A DNA stretch of 64,000 nucleotides from CAZIKF01 sp964539825 (GTDB taxonomy: Bacteria; Muiribacteriota; UBA6191): the NCBI GenBank assembly GCA_964539825.1, contig CAZIKF010000001.1, positions 124,001-188,000 of the forward strand, written 5' to 3'. The notes beneath the pieces were generated by a model, which was not told the origin of the DNA, made no database searches, and saw only the letters and a list, made by a program, of their open reading frames with translations. The position numbers were made by a program, and so were the translations under genes. Below are positions 38,843 through 48,208 of the stretch, in pieces; positions within the stretch are counted from its first letter, which is position 1; the number at the start of each line of letters is the position of its first letter.

Positions 38843-39568
38843 TTAGTATCTTCCCTTGGAGAGCTGCTCATTTCCTTCAAATGCTTTAGGACCGGCAGTC
38901 TTCCATTGTAGTGCGTTTCTCAGTGAAAATTTTTGGTTGAGTTTCTCAATCAGGTAGCGCTTGTCCTCGTTTTGGTTACGGATGATGTTTTGAAGAGTTT
39001 CCTTTTCCTTCCTCTGTATCAATAGGTCCTTCTTTAACTGAAGGTTTTCTTCCCTTAGAACCTTGAGATCTCCTTGTTCGATCTCTCTGATCCGGTTTTC
39101 AAAATAATTTCTTTGATCCTGAATCATTTTGACCAGCGAGGAAACTTCAAGGGCTTCAGTCTTGGCCATTCCTGCCCCTTCTTCATCATCTTCTTTTTTT
39201 ATTCTCTCAAAGAAGGGAATGGCAGAGCGGATCTTTCTCTCTTCAGGCTCCTTATCCTCTTCTCCTTTTGGAGTGACGGCTTCCATCGACGGGACCATTG
39301 TAGTCCGAGGCCCCAGGGGAAGGGATTTTAGATTTCCGTTATCAAGTCTATCTATGGAGGGGGGTTCTTCCTTTTGACTCTTCTGCCCCAGAGCCCTTCC
39401 TTCCAGATCAGAAAAGACCTCCTGTAACGACTCTACATGATCGTTTCGATACAGATATTTTCCATTTTCATCTTTCTTGAGCCGCAATACCGAAGCAATA
39501 GAAGCTTCAACTTTTTGGAACTCAATGAGTTCCAAATTCAGCAATTTTGCCACCTCTATGGAGTGCAT
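38843..39568 (-). CDS. Coiled-coil protein with a MerR-like N terminus
   Basis: A 241-aa protein. Residues of about 1-60 (MHSIEVAKLLNLELIEFQ onward) look like a degenerate MerR-type helix-turn-helix; a Pro/Glu-rich linker follows, and the second half is coiled coil (about residues 140-225). AAGGAGGG lies just before the ATG at 39568, so the longer frame to 39595 is rejected. It converges with csrA 10 bp apart. DNA binding is possible but not shown. Confidence 0.65.
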   Translation of the reverse strand: MHSIEVAKLLNLELIEFQKVEASIASVLRLKKDENGKYLYRNDHVESLQEVFSDLEGRALGQKSQKEEPPSIDRLDNGNLKSLPLGPRTTMVPSMEAVTPKGEEDKEPEERKIRSAIPFFERIKKEDDEEGAGMAKTEALEVSSLVKMIQDQRNYFENRIREIEQGDLKVLREENLQLKKDLLIQRKEKETLQNIIRNQNEDKRYLIEKLNQKFSLRNALQWKTAGPKAFEGNEQLSKGRY

Positions 39569-39655
39569 CCTTCCCTCCTTAGCGAATCGAATCATGATTG
39601 GCTAATAAATTGAGATATCGACAAAAATAGGTAATAAATGAACTTTTTTGTCAGG

Positions 39656-41380
39656 TTACGGCCTGAGAAGCTCTCTGGCTCTACCCTGGAACCGTTGATC
39701 AACGACTGAACCGCGGGCACTAGCATCTGTAACTCGGTTAAGTTTACTTATAGCCTCTTGTACAGATGACTCCAACCCTCGCCGACGCTCATTTAGAAAG
39801 CTGCGCTCCCGTTCAAGCTCTCGCTTCTTTACTCGCAGAGTGATGAAGGACTCCTGGAGACGATCATCAGAGGGAGCAATTTTTTGTCGTTCTTCTAGAG
39901 CGGAGATTTTCTTATTGATACGATCACGCTCACGATCGTTGAGAGAAACTTCTCTTAGCAGGCGATCTATTTCCATCTTTTTTCTGGCCAAAAATGACTT
40001 TAGAAAGCGAATCTCTCTGTCTCTTCGAGGTGCTCCGTTTTTTTGGGCTTGTGAAAAAACCTGCCCCTTTTCAAATCCTTCTCGGCGTACAGTTGACCGA
40101 ACTCCAACCGCTCTTTGCTCTCTTCGCTTTTGATCTTCCTTCTGATCAAAGTAAGCCTCGGGGGCTTCCTCTGTAATGCGTTCACGAATTCTGAATTCAG
40201 CGCTGTTTGTACGCTTTTCATCATGCCATTCCTGGAATTCCTTCACCATTCCTTGAGGGCTTTTCTTTCCGGAAAGCGACCGAAACTCAGGATCTTCTCC
40301 CACTCCAGGCAACCTCCTGAGATCCTTAGAAATCGACCCTTCTGAGGTTCTTGGCTTCTTCCTTAAAGCCTTTGGAGACAATTCATCGAATCCTTTTTTC
40401 CGGGCTTCCAGGAGCTGTCTTTGAATTCTCTCGGATCGAGATTCCTGCTCCCAGTTTTTTGAGGGCGCCAACCTGATAGTCCTGGGGGTAGGCTTGATCC
40501 CATATGCTGGAAATACTCTGGCATCAAATCTACTCACTTCAGGAGTTTTTGAGCCTTGAACCCACAGTGTCCTTTGACCACCTTGTACAAATCGGCTTCG
40601 GCGAGATCCTCGACGGGATCCAATTTTCACGACACCTTCGTAGACACGAACCTCAGAATCCTCAGCGTGAGTAACTTCAAATACGGTCCCTCTTACAGAA
40701 GAACGAAGAATGGGAGTCACCACTTCAAGACGGGAATTACGGGATGTGACCGTACAAAACACCTTACCTTTGCTCAAGTCGATTCGATCCTGACTCACCT
40801 TCAAAATACTACCCCCGGCAATCCGAACGATAGAGCCATCCGGCAGGCGTAATTCCGCACCGCTTTCAAAGGGGAGACGTATGCGATCTCCAGGAACCAG
40901 GGGAAAGGAGTTCTTGATTACTTTGCCTCGAAAGCCATTTTCACGGGAAATTTTAGCCTCCACAAAGGGAAATAGAATCCACCAGCTTTTCGCTACAACA
41001 CCTTTTTGCACCCTATCCCCTGAAGATGGGTAGGGATCTAAAGAAGTCCAGGTGCCGTTCCTTTCAACTTTGACCCGATTTTCTTCCAAAAAATAGGTAG
41101 AGGACGGATCCAGAACAAGGGGAGATCGATTCCTTCTCAGCAACCGCCCCGCAAATTCGCGAGAGGTACGAAACCAGGTCTCCTGTGAAATCTCCACATC
41201 TTGTTCCACCCTCCTCCATTGCTCTGATTCTGACTTTGTACGAACAAGAACAAAACCTGCAAACCTTTGCAGCACATTAGCCTGGAGGGAAAAGGTAAAA
41301 ACAAAAAGAGAAGAAACCCAAATTAACTTACTAATACTGAAAAACCCTGGCGACCTACAAGGAAAGACGAGTTCCCACAT
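39656..41380 (-). CDS. FecR-domain protein with C-terminal coiled coil
   Basis: A 574-aa exported protein. After an N-terminal hydrophobic segment, residues of about 165-280 match a FecR-type beta domain (GAELRLPDGSIVRIAGGSILKVSQDRIDLSKG, then RSSVRGTVFEV). The second half is highly charged Arg/Glu-rich coiled coil. It lacks a TonB or sigma-regulator arrangement, so it is more like the FecR-containing surface or periplasmic proteins than an anti-sigma factor. ATG 41380 is preceded by GAGGAG at 7 bp. It overlaps the end of the preceding barrel-like gene by 26 bp, so the pair is coupled. Confidence 0.8.
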   Translation of the reverse strand: MWELVFPCRSPGFFSISKLIWVSSLFVFTFSLQANVLQRFAGFVLVRTKSESEQWRRVEQDVEISQETWFRTSREFAGRLLRRNRSPLVLDPSSTYFLEENRVKVERNGTWTSLDPYPSSGDRVQKGVVAKSWWILFPFVEAKISRENGFRGKVIKNSFPLVPGDRIRLPFESGAELRLPDGSIVRIAGGSILKVSQDRIDLSKGKVFCTVTSRNSRLEVVTPILRSSVRGTVFEVTHAEDSEVRVYEGVVKIGSRRGSRRSRFVQGGQRTLWVQGSKTPEVSRFDARVFPAYGIKPTPRTIRLAPSKNWEQESRSERIQRQLLEARKKGFDELSPKALRKKPRTSEGSISKDLRRLPGVGEDPEFRSLSGKKSPQGMVKEFQEWHDEKRTNSAEFRIRERITEEAPEAYFDQKEDQKRREQRAVGVRSTVRREGFEKGQVFSQAQKNGAPRRDREIRFLKSFLARKKMEIDRLLREVSLNDRERDRINKKISALEERQKIAPSDDRLQESFITLRVKKRELERERSFLNERRRGLESSVQEAISKLNRVTDASARGSVVDQRFQGRARELLRP

Positions 41381-42878
41381 ATCCCAACTCCTCGTAGCGA
41401 TCATTTACCGAAAACTCAAAATGACGTTCACGCTCCCAGCGAAAACCGGCATGTATCTGGTGGGTAGGTGAAATGTTATAGATCACCCTATAATCCTGCC
41501 CCTTTTTGTTAAAGGAGGAATCTATTGAATTTTCAAAGAAATGAAATTCCTTTTTTTCTCTATCAAAGCTGCCTTTTAGCATGAATCCATCCCCCAGACT
41601 AATCGTAGAGGTAAAAGATCGAAGCTGATAGTCCCAGTTGGTAAAAAACTCCCGAGGCATTTCATAGCCAAGTTTGGAAAACACATGGAACCACGACAAA
41701 TTCCACCTATTCAATACATCCCAACTCACACTGGATTGAAATTCCCACTCCAGATTATCAAAGAGCGGGCGGGACTTATAGAAAGTGGAATCCAGCTCCA
41801 GACTCGTGTCGAATGAAATTGTTGAAAAGGAGAGAAAATGAGAGAGAACCGCGATATTCCTCTGGTAGGAGAGAAGATTGTCCGCCAGGGATTCAGAGCT
41901 GTAATCCCGATCTGAGAATTGATCATCAATTCTAAATTCATGATTATCACTCAGGAAAAATTGAGCTACCCCATTAATCTGTCCTTCCAGATAGCTCTTC
42001 TCAAGGCTGTTATACAATTCACGATGCCGAATCCTTCCCTCAAGCTCAAAACTCATGGGAGAATCTACCGTATAGGGCAAAAAGCCATAGATTCCCCGCC
42101 GTGTAGTTCTGGAAGGGATTAACGTGGCTGTTTTAAAAAAACCTTCGTCAATGAGAGCATTACGAGTCTCAGATACAAATTGATCTGATTTCAATTCCCC
42201 AGGTACTCTCTCTTCTGATTCTGACCGCACTGGCTTGAGAGTTGTTTTTGCCGGAGAAAAGCGATAGTACCCCAGGTAAAAATCACGCTGCCGATAATTA
42301 TCAAAAATACTGGTGTCATATTCTCGATCATGAACCTCATAGCCTAGATTGAGGGATACCCGCGGACGAATTCTATGTTCAATTTCAAAAATCCCGCCGA
42401 GGTCATCATTGGAGTATTCTGGAAACGATCTATCATCGAAAACCTCCCATAAGCCCCTTCCCCGCAGTCTCCAGCCTGGACTTAAAATAGCCTGCCCGCC
42501 AATTTCAAGGAGGTTGTTTCCGTTGGAGTCCCGAAAAATCAAGTTATCCTCAGAAAAAAGATCGAGATCCGCTCGATTGAGAACCTCCAACTCAAGGGCT
42601 CCCATCTTTTGACGAAAGAGCAGGTCCATACCAACATCATAGCGATGGAAGTCAAGATCCTGACGAAGAGTACTCAAGCCATTTATGGAATCAAGAAAGG
42701 TCTCCTCTTCCCCCTGGTAGGTCGAAAAATCCATCTCTCCGTTCAATCGAAATGTTGACTTTGAGGGTACGGAAAAAGAGAATGTCAGGAATAGAAAGAA
42801 TAGTAGCCCACAAAGGATCACATAGGAAAACTCGACAAAAAAGAAGCGCTCATGTACGGAATTGTCTTGAAATTCCAT
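41355..42878 (-). CDS. Predicted outer-membrane beta-barrel protein
   Basis: A 507-aa protein with a hydrophobic N-terminal signal (VILCGLLFFLFLTFSFSV). The rest consists of alternating amphipathic strands with many Tyr/Phe/Arg residues (RVSLNLGYEVHDREYD, FRIDDQFSDRDYSSE), typical of surface or outer-membrane barrels; the C terminus ends with GYVGTRLSL. No family is recognised. No clear Shine-Dalgarno precedes the ATG. It is encoded upstream of the FecR protein and overlaps it. Confidence 0.65.
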   Translation of the reverse strand: MEFQDNSVHERFFFVEFSYVILCGLLFFLFLTFSFSVPSKSTFRLNGEMDFSTYQGEEETFLDSINGLSTLRQDLDFHRYDVGMDLLFRQKMGALELEVLNRADLDLFSEDNLIFRDSNGNNLLEIGGQAILSPGWRLRGRGLWEVFDDRSFPEYSNDDLGGIFEIEHRIRPRVSLNLGYEVHDREYDTSIFDNYRQRDFYLGYYRFSPAKTTLKPVRSESEERVPGELKSDQFVSETRNALIDEGFFKTATLIPSRTTRRGIYGFLPYTVDSPMSFELEGRIRHRELYNSLEKSYLEGQINGVAQFFLSDNHEFRIDDQFSDRDYSSESLADNLLSYQRNIAVLSHFLSFSTISFDTSLELDSTFYKSRPLFDNLEWEFQSSVSWDVLNRWNLSWFHVFSKLGYEMPREFFTNWDYQLRSFTSTISLGDGFMLKGSFDREKKEFHFFENSIDSSFNKKGQDYRVIYNISPTHQIHAGFRWERERHFEFSVNDRYEELGYVGTRLSL

Positions 42879-42938
42879 CAAGAATCTGCAAAATTTTACG
42901 AAAGCAAAGATAGAATTGATAGTTGGAGGTAACTTAGC

Positions 42939-43292
42939 GTGTCTACAAAACGGTTGATCAAATATCCAAATCCCAGACGAAGCCGCTTTTCCAGCCCAGC
43001 TGCAATCCGAAGCCAGGCTGCCGAACAGAAATTTTCATCTAGTGTGCACAGAGTCCAATCTCTACTGTATTTTTCCTGTATCGGATTAATTCTAACCAGT
43101 ATTGGAATGGGATATTACGCGCTATTTTTGAAAAACTCGGTGCAGGGAGTTTTCAATTCCATCCTGGTTCTGCTCTCAGGTGTGATCCTCTTCTTCATGA
43201 CTTCCCATGAAAATTTTGTCTCCAGAAAACTACAGGCTGGGGTCAGTGTCGGAGAGAGTAGTCCCTATTCCAGTGAGTACTCCGTAGACTAG
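42939..43292 (+). CDS. Small hypothetical membrane protein
   Basis: A 117-aa protein with a basic N terminus (about 35 residues) and two hydrophobic helices at about 47-67 and 75-92. GGAGG lies about 9 bp before the GTG start. It converges with the VOC epimerase gene 7 bp away. No family is recognised. Confidence 0.65.
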   Translation: MSTKRLIKYPNPRRSRFSSPAAIRSQAAEQKFSSSVHRVQSLLYFSCIGLILTSIGMGYYALFLKNSVQGVFNSILVLLSGVILFFMTSHENFVSRKLQAGVSVGESSPYSSEYSVD

Positions 43293-43299
43293 GAGGCTC

Positions 43300-43704
43300 C
43301 TAGGAATCTTCGGAAAATTCTACCAGAACCCCGGTAGTATCTTTTGGATGGAAGAAGCAGACCCGGGTATTATGCGCTCCCAACCTGGGCTTTAAGTCCA
43401 GACAGCGGTAACCTTTTCCGTCCAGGTCTGAACTTATTGCTTCCAAAGAATCCACCCTGAAACAAACATGATGTATTCCTTCTCCCCTTTTTTGTAGAAA
43501 GCGCGCTATAGGTGAGTTTTCTCTGGTAGGCTCAAGTAGTTCAATAGAGGACTCCCCGACTTGAAAGAACGCTACACGTACCCCTTCTGATTCAACCTCA
43601 GTGAGGGATTGTGGTTCACACCCGAGCAGATCACGATAAATCTTGATGGCAGACTCAAGATTAAATACGGCCACACCAAGGTGATCAATCTTTTTTACAC
43701 TCAT
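43300..43704 (-). CDS. VOC-family methylmalonyl-CoA epimerase-like protein
   Basis: A 134-aa two-module VOC protein. DHLGVAVFNLESAIKIY opens the first beta-alpha-beta-beta-beta unit and GIHHVCFRVDSLE the second; His, His and Glu (LVEFSED) are the expected metal ligands, and GESSIELLEPT fits methylmalonyl-CoA epimerase. The length matches. Substrate assignment is moderate, as glyoxalase-like proteins share these motifs and no mutase gene is near. It overlaps the cupin gene by 4 bp. Confidence 0.75.
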   Translation of the reverse strand: MSVKKIDHLGVAVFNLESAIKIYRDLLGCEPQSLTEVESEGVRVAFFQVGESSIELLEPTRENSPIARFLQKRGEGIHHVCFRVDSLEAISSDLDGKGYRCLDLKPRLGAHNTRVCFFHPKDTTGVLVEFSEDS

Positions 43705-44027
43705 TTCTTGATCTCCGCTTCACAGATATAATGATCCTCTTCCAATCCTTCTTCCCCCTCCCTGGGAAAGATCCAAATCTCGAGTAGTTCACAGGCAAAA
43801 GGGCGATCATTTTTCAAACCATGACGAGAGTGGCGAGGTATTGTTACACACTGCCCGGCTTCTCGTACAAATTCAGTCCCCTCTAAAGAAACTCGTATTT
43901 CACCACTTAAAATCACCCACACTTCACAGCGATTCTTATGGAAATGGGCAACCTCTTCGGCCCCCGGCCCAAAAGTCCTGGTATTCACCCGGTGTTTAGA
44001 ATCTTCTCCTGGGAACTTAGGATCCAA
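43701..44027 (-). CDS. Cupin-domain protein
   Basis: A 108-aa single-domain cupin. The motif HFHKNRCEVWVILSGEIRV (metal ligands His, His, Glu) and the second motif PRHSRHGLKND match cupin_2 proteins such as the C-terminal domain of mannose-6-phosphate isomerases. The start is TTG, supported by GGAG 7 bp upstream. It is 37 bp downstream of the response regulator and overlaps the epimerase gene by 4 bp. Its role is unknown. Confidence 0.75.
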   Translation of the reverse strand: MDPKFPGEDSKHRVNTRTFGPGAEEVAHFHKNRCEVWVILSGEIRVSLEGTEFVREAGQCVTIPRHSRHGLKNDRPFACELLEIWIFPREGEEGLEEDHYICEAEIKK

Positions 44028-44064
44028 TTTTTAACTCCGATTCCAGTCGCTGCGGGAGGTCAGA

Positions 44065-45492
44065 TTACGAGGAATTGTCATCTTCCTCCTTTAAAGGTAG
44101 GCCAAGGCGGCGAACAATATTCGACAGGTCATTGCGGTTATAGCCTACTGCCTGTGCTGTTTGAGCTAAGCCATAACCATTTTTACGTAGATGGTAGCTA
44201 AAAAACTTTCGATGAAATTCATTCAGAACCCCATTCTTTGCAGCCTTATACTCCTGCTGAGAAAGAGGAATTTGCACCCTGTATTCTTCTTCCACCGAAT
44301 AGGGCAAAATATCCACGACTTCTGAAAAATCAATTTCAGGACCCTCACTGAGAATGGCAATCCGCTCAACTGTGTTTTTTAGTTCACGAATATTTCCTGG
44401 CCAGGAGTAGTTTCTGAGAACTTCCAGGGCTTCTTCAGAAATGCCTTTGCGAAATCCAGTACGCCTATAAAAACTCTCCAGAAAGAAATCTACCATAGAA
44501 CCAACATCCTCTCTTCGATCCTGAAGTGCGGGCATCGCAACAGGAAGTACATTAAGTCTATAAAATAGATCTTCCCGGAATTCCTTTTTTGCTACGGCGT
44601 CTTCCAGGGAACGATTGGTGGCAGCAATCACTCGAACATCTACATCAATGGATTCAATCTTTCCTACAGCTACAATTTTCTTCTCCTGTAATACCCGTAA
44701 GAGCTTTGACTGCATGAGTAGCGGTAGTTCTCCAATTTCATCCAGAAACAGAGTCCCTGAATCGGCTGCTTCAAACAATCCCATTTGATCGCTCATCGCT
44801 CCCGTGAAAGATCCCTTTTTATGACCAAAGAGAATGCTTTCAAAAAGACCCTCAGGGACTGCCGCACAGTTCACTACAATGAATGGACTATCCGCCCGAT
44901 GGGACAGAGCATGGAAGTGGCGAGCGGCAACTTCCTTTCCAGTTCCGGATTCTCCGCCAATTAAGACGGTAGTGTCCATCGGGGCAATCTTCACCGCAAA
45001 ATTCTTGATTTCCTTGATTTTTGGGCACTCTCCGATGAATGGGAACTCTTGTTGGATCTGGCGCAGAAGGCTGCTGCGTTCTCTTATGGTCGCGAGCTGC
45101 TTCTCCACTTTGTACCGAATCTCTTTCCAGGAGGAATCCTTGAACACATAATCGGTGACATTTTTATAACGAATCAAAAGATCGACCGCAAAAGTCTTGT
45201 CTTGAGAAGAAAGTACAACAATGTTGCCGCGAAAGGATTTTTCCAGGGCATAATCAAGCAACTTGACTCCAGCGGTATAGTCAACACTCTCTGCTGAGCT
45301 ATAGCCTGAATCCAGTGGAAAGATTATGTCGAGTAATACAAGCTGAATGGACTGCTTCTGCAAGATGGCCTTGGCATCTTTTAGATTACCGGCATAATGA
45401 AATTCTGCCATGGCGCTGAATTGTTCTTCCAGCTCTTGTTGTATTTCAAATCGATAGTTTTCATCATCCTCGACAATCAAAACACCTAACAT
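44065..45492 (-). CDS. Sigma-54-dependent response regulator (NtrC family)
   Basis: A 475-aa three-domain regulator. The receiver domain has the acidic pocket VEDDEN and the phosphoacceptor Asp in LVLLDIIF. The AAA+ domain has Walker A GESGTGKE near residue 177, the sigma-54 contact loop as GSFTGA (usually GAFTGA, near 228) and Walker B LFLDEIGEL. The C terminus has a Fis-type helix-turn-helix (LAQTAQAVGYNRNDLSNIVRR). AAGGA precedes the ATG. Downstream of the kinase by 16 bp, it forms a two-component pair; a possible target is the sigma-54-type pilin promoter at 17427. Confidence 0.93.
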   Translation of the reverse strand: MLGVLIVEDDENYRFEIQQELEEQFSAMAEFHYAGNLKDAKAILQKQSIQLVLLDIIFPLDSGYSSAESVDYTAGVKLLDYALEKSFRGNIVVLSSQDKTFAVDLLIRYKNVTDYVFKDSSWKEIRYKVEKQLATIRERSSLLRQIQQEFPFIGECPKIKEIKNFAVKIAPMDTTVLIGGESGTGKEVAARHFHALSHRADSPFIVVNCAAVPEGLFESILFGHKKGSFTGAMSDQMGLFEAADSGTLFLDEIGELPLLMQSKLLRVLQEKKIVAVGKIESIDVDVRVIAATNRSLEDAVAKKEFREDLFYRLNVLPVAMPALQDRREDVGSMVDFFLESFYRRTGFRKGISEEALEVLRNYSWPGNIRELKNTVERIAILSEGPEIDFSEVVDILPYSVEEEYRVQIPLSQQEYKAAKNGVLNEFHRKFFSYHLRKNGYGLAQTAQAVGYNRNDLSNIVRRLGLPLKEEDDNSS

Positions 45493-45508
45493 ATTTTATC
45501 CTTCGAAT

Positions 45509-47563
45509 TCAGGCGAGATAAGCCATGAGGGCCAACCTTATCAAAGTTCCTCTAGCCATCGGTTCCGGGTTGATCCACAAATGTCCCCCCAGAATCTCAC
45601 AAGCATTTTTTGACGCAATCAAACCAGTCCCGCCCTCTCCAAGGCTATAGGTTTCCTGTCGCTCCAACTCTTCCAGAATCTCCGGTGGAATCCCAGGACC
45701 ATCATCTTTCAAATCAAGGTTCACTGTTCCGGGTTCAGGGCTATACACCCGGACTTGTACCGATTCGGCACCCGCTTCCAGGGCATTGTTCAATAGATTT
45801 TCCATAATGAGTTTCATCTTATCAAGGAACCCTTCTCTTTCCATGACACAAACTTTGAGTGAGCCCGCGTCAGGCTGAATTTCCAATTCTATACGCTTTC
45901 GATCAGAAACTCCCTGTAAGAACTCTTCTAAAAACCGCGGCAGGCTAACTTCGTGCTCCGTAATAAAGCCCGCGAGCTTATCGCTTAATTCCTCAAAGAG
46001 ACCATTCTGAACCTTCAAAAAGTCATGGGCAAGCTCTAACCTGGTTTGAGGATCTTCAAAATTCATCCTGGAAAACGACTCAAGCTGATCAATGAAGGCT
46101 ATATAATCCACTTCGCGAATTTCACCGCAAATCGGGAAAAAACCAGCACTCATCATGGATTCCAATTGAGCAATCAGCTCCATCAAATGAAGAATCTTTT
46201 CCTTCACATCATCCAAGTTTGAGACGCGATAAAAAGTTTTCAGCAACTTGGAAGGCTCGTCACTATAGCGCCCGACTATAGAAAATTTTCCCTTCAAGCC
46301 ATGAATAGAAGAACGATGAATCTTTTCCAACTGCATCAGTTGTTGAAGGTAGGCTTTTGAAGAGGATTCCTGCCAGGAAACCATACTTCTTTGCGCATCC
46401 TCCAAAAAACGTATGAAGGAATCTAAATCCACTTCTTTTGTGGATACCTTTAGCTTTATGGATAACTCTTGTAGTTCTTCCGGTATTCGATCCTGATACT
46501 TTATGAATTCATCAAGAGATTGAATGAGCACTTGTCGTACCTGCTTCCTCCACTCTAAAGAGTCCCTTGTGGTTAGCTCTACCAGAGCTCCCAGAAAGAA
46601 CAATCGATCTTTCCTACGGTCATATCCTATCTCATTAAGTCGGAATCTCTGCAAACGAACATTTCGCTGCCCGAGGTATTCAACATGGGTTAGAATCACA
46701 ATCCAAATGTTCACGAACTCCTGGCTCCTTGAGCGAGACCGGTATTCTCCAAAGACCACTAACAAGGAGTCACCCTCAAACTCCTCCTGGCTATAGAAAG
46801 TAATTGCAGATCGCTGAAGGTCATAGACCTGGGGAAAGGTTCGATTATGAATTTGGGCGAGAATCCTGGGATGCATTAGAAAGCTCCCAATCTCAGGCTC
46901 ACCAAGCCCATCTTTGGTGACATGAAGCCTTACCGTACGTTCCAGGTGTCTATCTTTACAGCGAAAGATCCAGGAGTCCTCTTTCTCATCAACAAGACTC
47001 ACATCACCATAGCGGGTAGGTAGATGAGTAAGAATACGATTGAGTTCCGCATCTTTCGAATTCTTACCTGCTTCCAGATCAGCACCCACTTGAAATGAAA
47101 CGTTGGTAAGTAGAATCTTGAGAAAGAGTTCACCCCAGCGAAGCATGGAGGTTTTTCTATGAACAGCCCCCTTTAACTGATCAATCTCTTCTTTGGTATA
47201 GGAGGGAAGCTGTAAGCGCTGAAATAAGCCCAGGGCTTCCTCCTTGCGATTTAGATTCAAAAGGCATAAAACTCTGTAAAAATGTGCTTCTCTCTCAAAA
47301 ACTCCCTGTGATAGTAGATAGTCAAAAGTATCCAGAGATTTCTGAAACTGATCAAGTCGAAAATAAAGAACACCGAGTTGTTGATATTTTTCCAGACTGG
47401 GATTTTCTTCCACAAGCTGAGAAGTTAACTCCTGAAGTTCAAGAGCAAGCCCCTCTTTCATCTGCTGAATTTCCTGAATGAGCTTTCTAAGCACAAAGCT
47501 CAAAACAATGGAAACTCCCAATACGAAGAGTGTGAATCCACTCAGTTCCTCAAGCACGGTCAA
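45509..47563 (-). CDS. Membrane-anchored sensor histidine kinase with TPR-like region
   Basis: A 684-aa protein. One N-terminal transmembrane helix is followed by TPR-like helices (residues about 55-130), an unrecognised alpha/beta domain to about 400, a helical region with a possible H box (SSIHGLKGKFSIV, near 422) and a C-terminal ATPase: N box ENLLNNALEAGA near 592, G1 DDGPGIPPE and G2 GEGGTGLIASK. The H box is not canonical. The start is TTG (or GTG 6 bp on). It is encoded just upstream of the sigma-54-type regulator, which is its likely partner. The sensory input is unknown. Confidence 0.85.
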   Translation of the reverse strand: MTVLEELSGFTLFVLGVSIVLSFVLRKLIQEIQQMKEGLALELQELTSQLVEENPSLEKYQQLGVLYFRLDQFQKSLDTFDYLLSQGVFEREAHFYRVLCLLNLNRKEEALGLFQRLQLPSYTKEEIDQLKGAVHRKTSMLRWGELFLKILLTNVSFQVGADLEAGKNSKDAELNRILTHLPTRYGDVSLVDEKEDSWIFRCKDRHLERTVRLHVTKDGLGEPEIGSFLMHPRILAQIHNRTFPQVYDLQRSAITFYSQEEFEGDSLLVVFGEYRSRSRSQEFVNIWIVILTHVEYLGQRNVRLQRFRLNEIGYDRRKDRLFFLGALVELTTRDSLEWRKQVRQVLIQSLDEFIKYQDRIPEELQELSIKLKVSTKEVDLDSFIRFLEDAQRSMVSWQESSSKAYLQQLMQLEKIHRSSIHGLKGKFSIVGRYSDEPSKLLKTFYRVSNLDDVKEKILHLMELIAQLESMMSAGFFPICGEIREVDYIAFIDQLESFSRMNFEDPQTRLELAHDFLKVQNGLFEELSDKLAGFITEHEVSLPRFLEEFLQGVSDRKRIELEIQPDAGSLKVCVMEREGFLDKMKLIMENLLNNALEAGAESVQVRVYSPEPGTVNLDLKDDGPGIPPEILEELERQETYSLGEGGTGLIASKNACEILGGHLWINPEPMARGTLIRLALMAYLA

Positions 47564-47584
47564 TGGATAGGCACTTCAAGCCCA

Positions 47585-48181
47585 TCACTCCTCCCCTAAG
47601 AGTCTTTCAGCCCAAGTCTTCAACTGCATATGAAGCCAGGGAATGTCCCTGTTATTTAAGATGTAAAAATCACAGAGTTCCCTTTTCTTTTCCTCTGGCA
47701 TCTGAGAACTCAATATCTGATTCGCTTCTTCTTTTGAAGAACCATCCCTCTTTCTCATCCGTTGAATCTGTAACTCTTTTGTACAACCCAGAAGCAGCGT
47801 ACTATCAAGCTCATTTTGCCAACTATTTTCAAAGAGTAAGGGAATTACGAAAAGAGAAGGTATAGAATTTTTACGAGCACTTATTATCCCTGACTTTAGC
47901 CTGGCTCCTACATGAGGATGAACCAGGGAATTCAGATCCTTAAGGGCACCAGGATTTCCAAATACCTTACTACGAAGTGTAGGACGATGAACTTCTCCGC
48001 CATGGATACAATCGGAACCAAATCTCTGCGCAATTTGTTCTATGAGAACTGAATTGAGGGCATAAATTTCATGTACGATACAGTCCGCATCAATGACCCT
48101 GAAAAAGCGCTCCAGATATTTAGAGGCAATGGTCTTCCCCGATGAAATCCCTCCCGTAAGGCCAACGGCAAACCGCTTCAC
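47585..48181 (-). CDS. coaE: Dephospho-CoA kinase
   Basis: A 198-aa enzyme carrying out the last step of coenzyme A synthesis. The P-loop LTGGISSGKT, DADCIVHEI and LVHPHV(x)ARL are family signatures, and the length is normal. The start is GTG. It lies 21 bp before the kinase gene and 27 bp after the HAMP protein on the minus strand. Confidence 0.93.
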   Translation of the reverse strand: MKRFAVGLTGGISSGKTIASKYLERFFRVIDADCIVHEIYALNSVLIEQIAQRFGSDCIHGGEVHRPTLRSKVFGNPGALKDLNSLVHPHVGARLKSGIISARKNSIPSLFVIPLLFENSWQNELDSTLLLGCTKELQIQRMRKRDGSSKEEANQILSSQMPEEKKRELCDFYILNNRDIPWLHMQLKTWAERLLGEE

Positions 48182-48208
48182 AACAATCCCATCGGGAAAA
48201 GAAACTTC

